Source: Serendipita indica DSM 11827 (taxonomy: Eukaryota; Basidiomycota; Agaricomycetes; Sebacinales; Serendipitaceae). From it: a DNA stretch of 32,425 bases. Within the stretch, counting starts at the first letter, position 1. The number at the start of each line of letters is the position of its first letter. The stretch lies in assembly GCA_910890315.1 (NCBI GenBank), contig CAJVGD010000026.1, positions 1 to 32,425 of the forward strand. Reading direction: 5' to 3'. Below the pieces are notes generated by a model. That model had not been told where the DNA came from, did no database searches, and was given only the letters and a program-made list of their open reading frames with translations. Positions 30,893 to 32,425 of the stretch are shown piece by piece. The translations under genes were made by a program, and so were the position numbers.

Positions 30893-32425
30893 AATGCAAA
30901 AGAGCTGGCAAGCTCACCGTCGACGAGTTTACGCGTCTTTTTCAGAAATCCAGGCCTCAAATGGCTGGGGAAATACTATTGGTTTGTCTCAGCCGGTTCT
31001 CCGTGCTGCTTTCTCAACCTGTTGGTAGCCATCGCATTTTCTGGCGGAGTCGACTCAACATGTCTCCTACATTTACTGCATAAAATGAAGCAGGAAACAG
31101 ATGATCCAAATCTAAAGGGCCTCCAGATTGGTGGCTATCCATATTGACCATGGATTTCGTTCAAAGTCGACACAAGACGCTCCACTGTGAAAAACTGGGC
31201 AAAATCTCGCTCTATTCCTCTCGTCTGCATGCAAGATTCCATGGGGAGAGCCACCCTTTCCGAAACTGAAATCTTAAACGAGCATAAAGAAATGGCGCGC
31301 CTCCTTGGATGCAGCTCTTGTTCTGGGTGATGCAAGAGAAGAAGGCGAGCACGATATCTCATGGCCCATCATCTTGACACGACCAGATTGAAACGTCAGT
31401 GATGCGGTACCGGCGCCTCAAGGACCGAACCTTTGCGTCTGGTATTACTCCACTGGGTCTCGCGGGTATGAGACCTTGTCGAAGATGGGGATGGGTCTAC
31501 CACCCAAATCTGGACTGGGCTTTTTGGTGCGGAAGGATGAACCATTGGATTTCTCGGCCACCTCGAAGTTCCAAAGGTGAAGACATGGAAATTGTTGGAA
31601 ATGGAACTAATCTCAATGGATAGTCTCGTATTATACAAACGGCGAAGACGACGGCCTCATTTGGGTGGAGGACAGAAAGCAACGACGTCCATTTTACGGA
31701 ACGAAATTCGATCCGAGCACAGATACGAGTAGCGCCAGAGTCTATTGGCTCTTGGCTCCCCACTTCCTCCTTACTCGCCTTTTGAAGACGGTAATCACCT
31801 TCCTTTGGTCGACAAAGTCAACCGTCACATCGAAGTGCGAGATGAAGTCGAGAACGAAGGCGAGTGGCCAAATAGCGTTGATAGACTAGTCTAATTAAGG
31901 GTTACAGCCGACGTCTATCTACGCAAGCATACAGGTTTTGGACCGGAAGGCACTTTTCACCTGTGACGAGCAAATCAACGTCACCATCAGGTAACGTGAG
32001 GCTAGCCGTCGTTTCACGCATACTGCGCTACATGTCACCACATCCATGGGGATCTCCACAAGCAGAGGCAGGTCGCGACAGGGCCAAGCTACGCAGGATA
32101 GCAGATATATGGCCTTATGTACGTGTGGCCTAATCGTCGTTCTTCTTTAAAGGATCATCAGAGAGATGAGGCTGAGGAAGAGACTTTCTGGAAGGCGAAC
32201 CTGGCAGGGACTCGCCGCAAGTTTAGCGGAGGAGGCTTCGTCTTTGGCATCCCTACCCCATGGACCAGTCTTACGAAAGTGCTCAGCCAAGGCTACGTTG
32301 CAGATACTCGTGGTCTGGACTCCATTATTCGGCATGATGAGGCATTCGGCTGGCTCGCACAAAGGCAACCGACCCACAAATTTTGTCCAGCAACAGTTGA
32401 CATCACAGAAAAACTCGAATCACGA
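30893..32425 (+). CDS. TilS-like tRNA(Ile) lysidine synthetase, partial and frame-broken
   Basis: Near 30912 is KLTVDEFTRLFQKSRP, then the PP-loop VAIAFSGGVDSTCLLHLLH (about 31030), the ATP-pyrophosphatase signature. IDHGFRSKSTQDA (31138) matches the VDHGLR motif, ARYLMAHHLD (31350) is the AHHxDDQ site, and GLAGMRP (31458) and NDVHFTERNSIR (31680) are later TilS motifs. YMSPHPWGSPQAEAGRDR (32030) and FSGGGFVFGIPTPWTSL (32222) belong to the C-terminal part, open to the window end. TilS converts cytidine 34 of tRNA-Ile(CAU) to lysidine; fungal copies are presumably mitochondrial. The frame changes several times (for example two extra bases in the HHLDDQ site near 31377), as in the neighbouring gene. 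The 5' start is not certain and the 3' end is outside the window. Confidence 0.75.

Noticed and set aside
1-32425. tRNA or rRNA genes, CRISPR arrays, LTR or LINE elements
   Set aside because: I scanned for tRNA B-box-like sequence, regular short repeats, long direct repeats and reverse-transcriptase motifs and saw none. A tRNA scan would be needed to be sure about tRNAs.

Overview
The window is nuclear DNA of a basidiomycete fungus, most like the Agaricomycetes and perhaps Rhizoctonia/Ceratobasidium. The signs are many short introns (about 45-60 bases) with GT..AG ends, a fungal DUF6533-type membrane protein, an agaricomycete-style cytochrome P450 expansion, and compact housekeeping genes (PHB2, a PTC2-like PP2C phosphatase, a NUDCD1-like protein, a TilS-like protein). 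Nothing bacterial or viral was seen.

Layout. (1) 1-0.6 kb: 3' part of an F-box/LRR-like gene on the minus strand. (2) 1.2-9.0 kb: three tandem copies of one P450 gene; the first two are decayed and the third is nearly whole. (3) 9.1-12.6 kb, minus strand: a prolyl-4-hydroxylase-like 2OG-Fe(II) dioxygenase and a second, unrelated P450. With the tandem P450s this makes a small oxidative gene group with no visible backbone synthase. (4) 13.4-14.9 kb: a DUF6533-type multi-pass membrane protein. (5) 15.3-23.4 kb: an array of five whole genes and one relic for tiny proteins of 72-85 residues. Each has a QPG(A/V/P)KSMS core, an invariant (M/T)RLRGG, and then a cysteine-rich tail joined across a phase-1 intron. 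They share a TATA promoter. Their order is A-B-C-A'-B'-C', so a three-gene block was duplicated. A 1.5-kb Tc1/mariner-like inverted-repeat element lies between A and B. (6) 23.7-28.8 kb, minus strand: a nucleotidyltransferase-like protein, prohibitin-2 and a PP2C phosphatase. (7) 29.0-32.4 kb, plus strand: a NUDCD1-like gene and the 5' part of a TilS-like gene that runs off the window.

Quality. Many genes at 1-14 kb and 27.9-32.4 kb carry one- or two-base frame breaks, several of them in short homopolymers. The five small-protein genes, PHB2 and the nucleotidyltransferase are unbroken. The breaks hit single-copy housekeeping genes too, so many may be assembly errors rather than gene death; the two decayed P450 copies also show other damage.

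The small-protein array is the most novel content. The tail resembles cysteine-rich membrane modules (CYSTM-like), while RLRGG is the same five residues that end ubiquitin. What that means is open.
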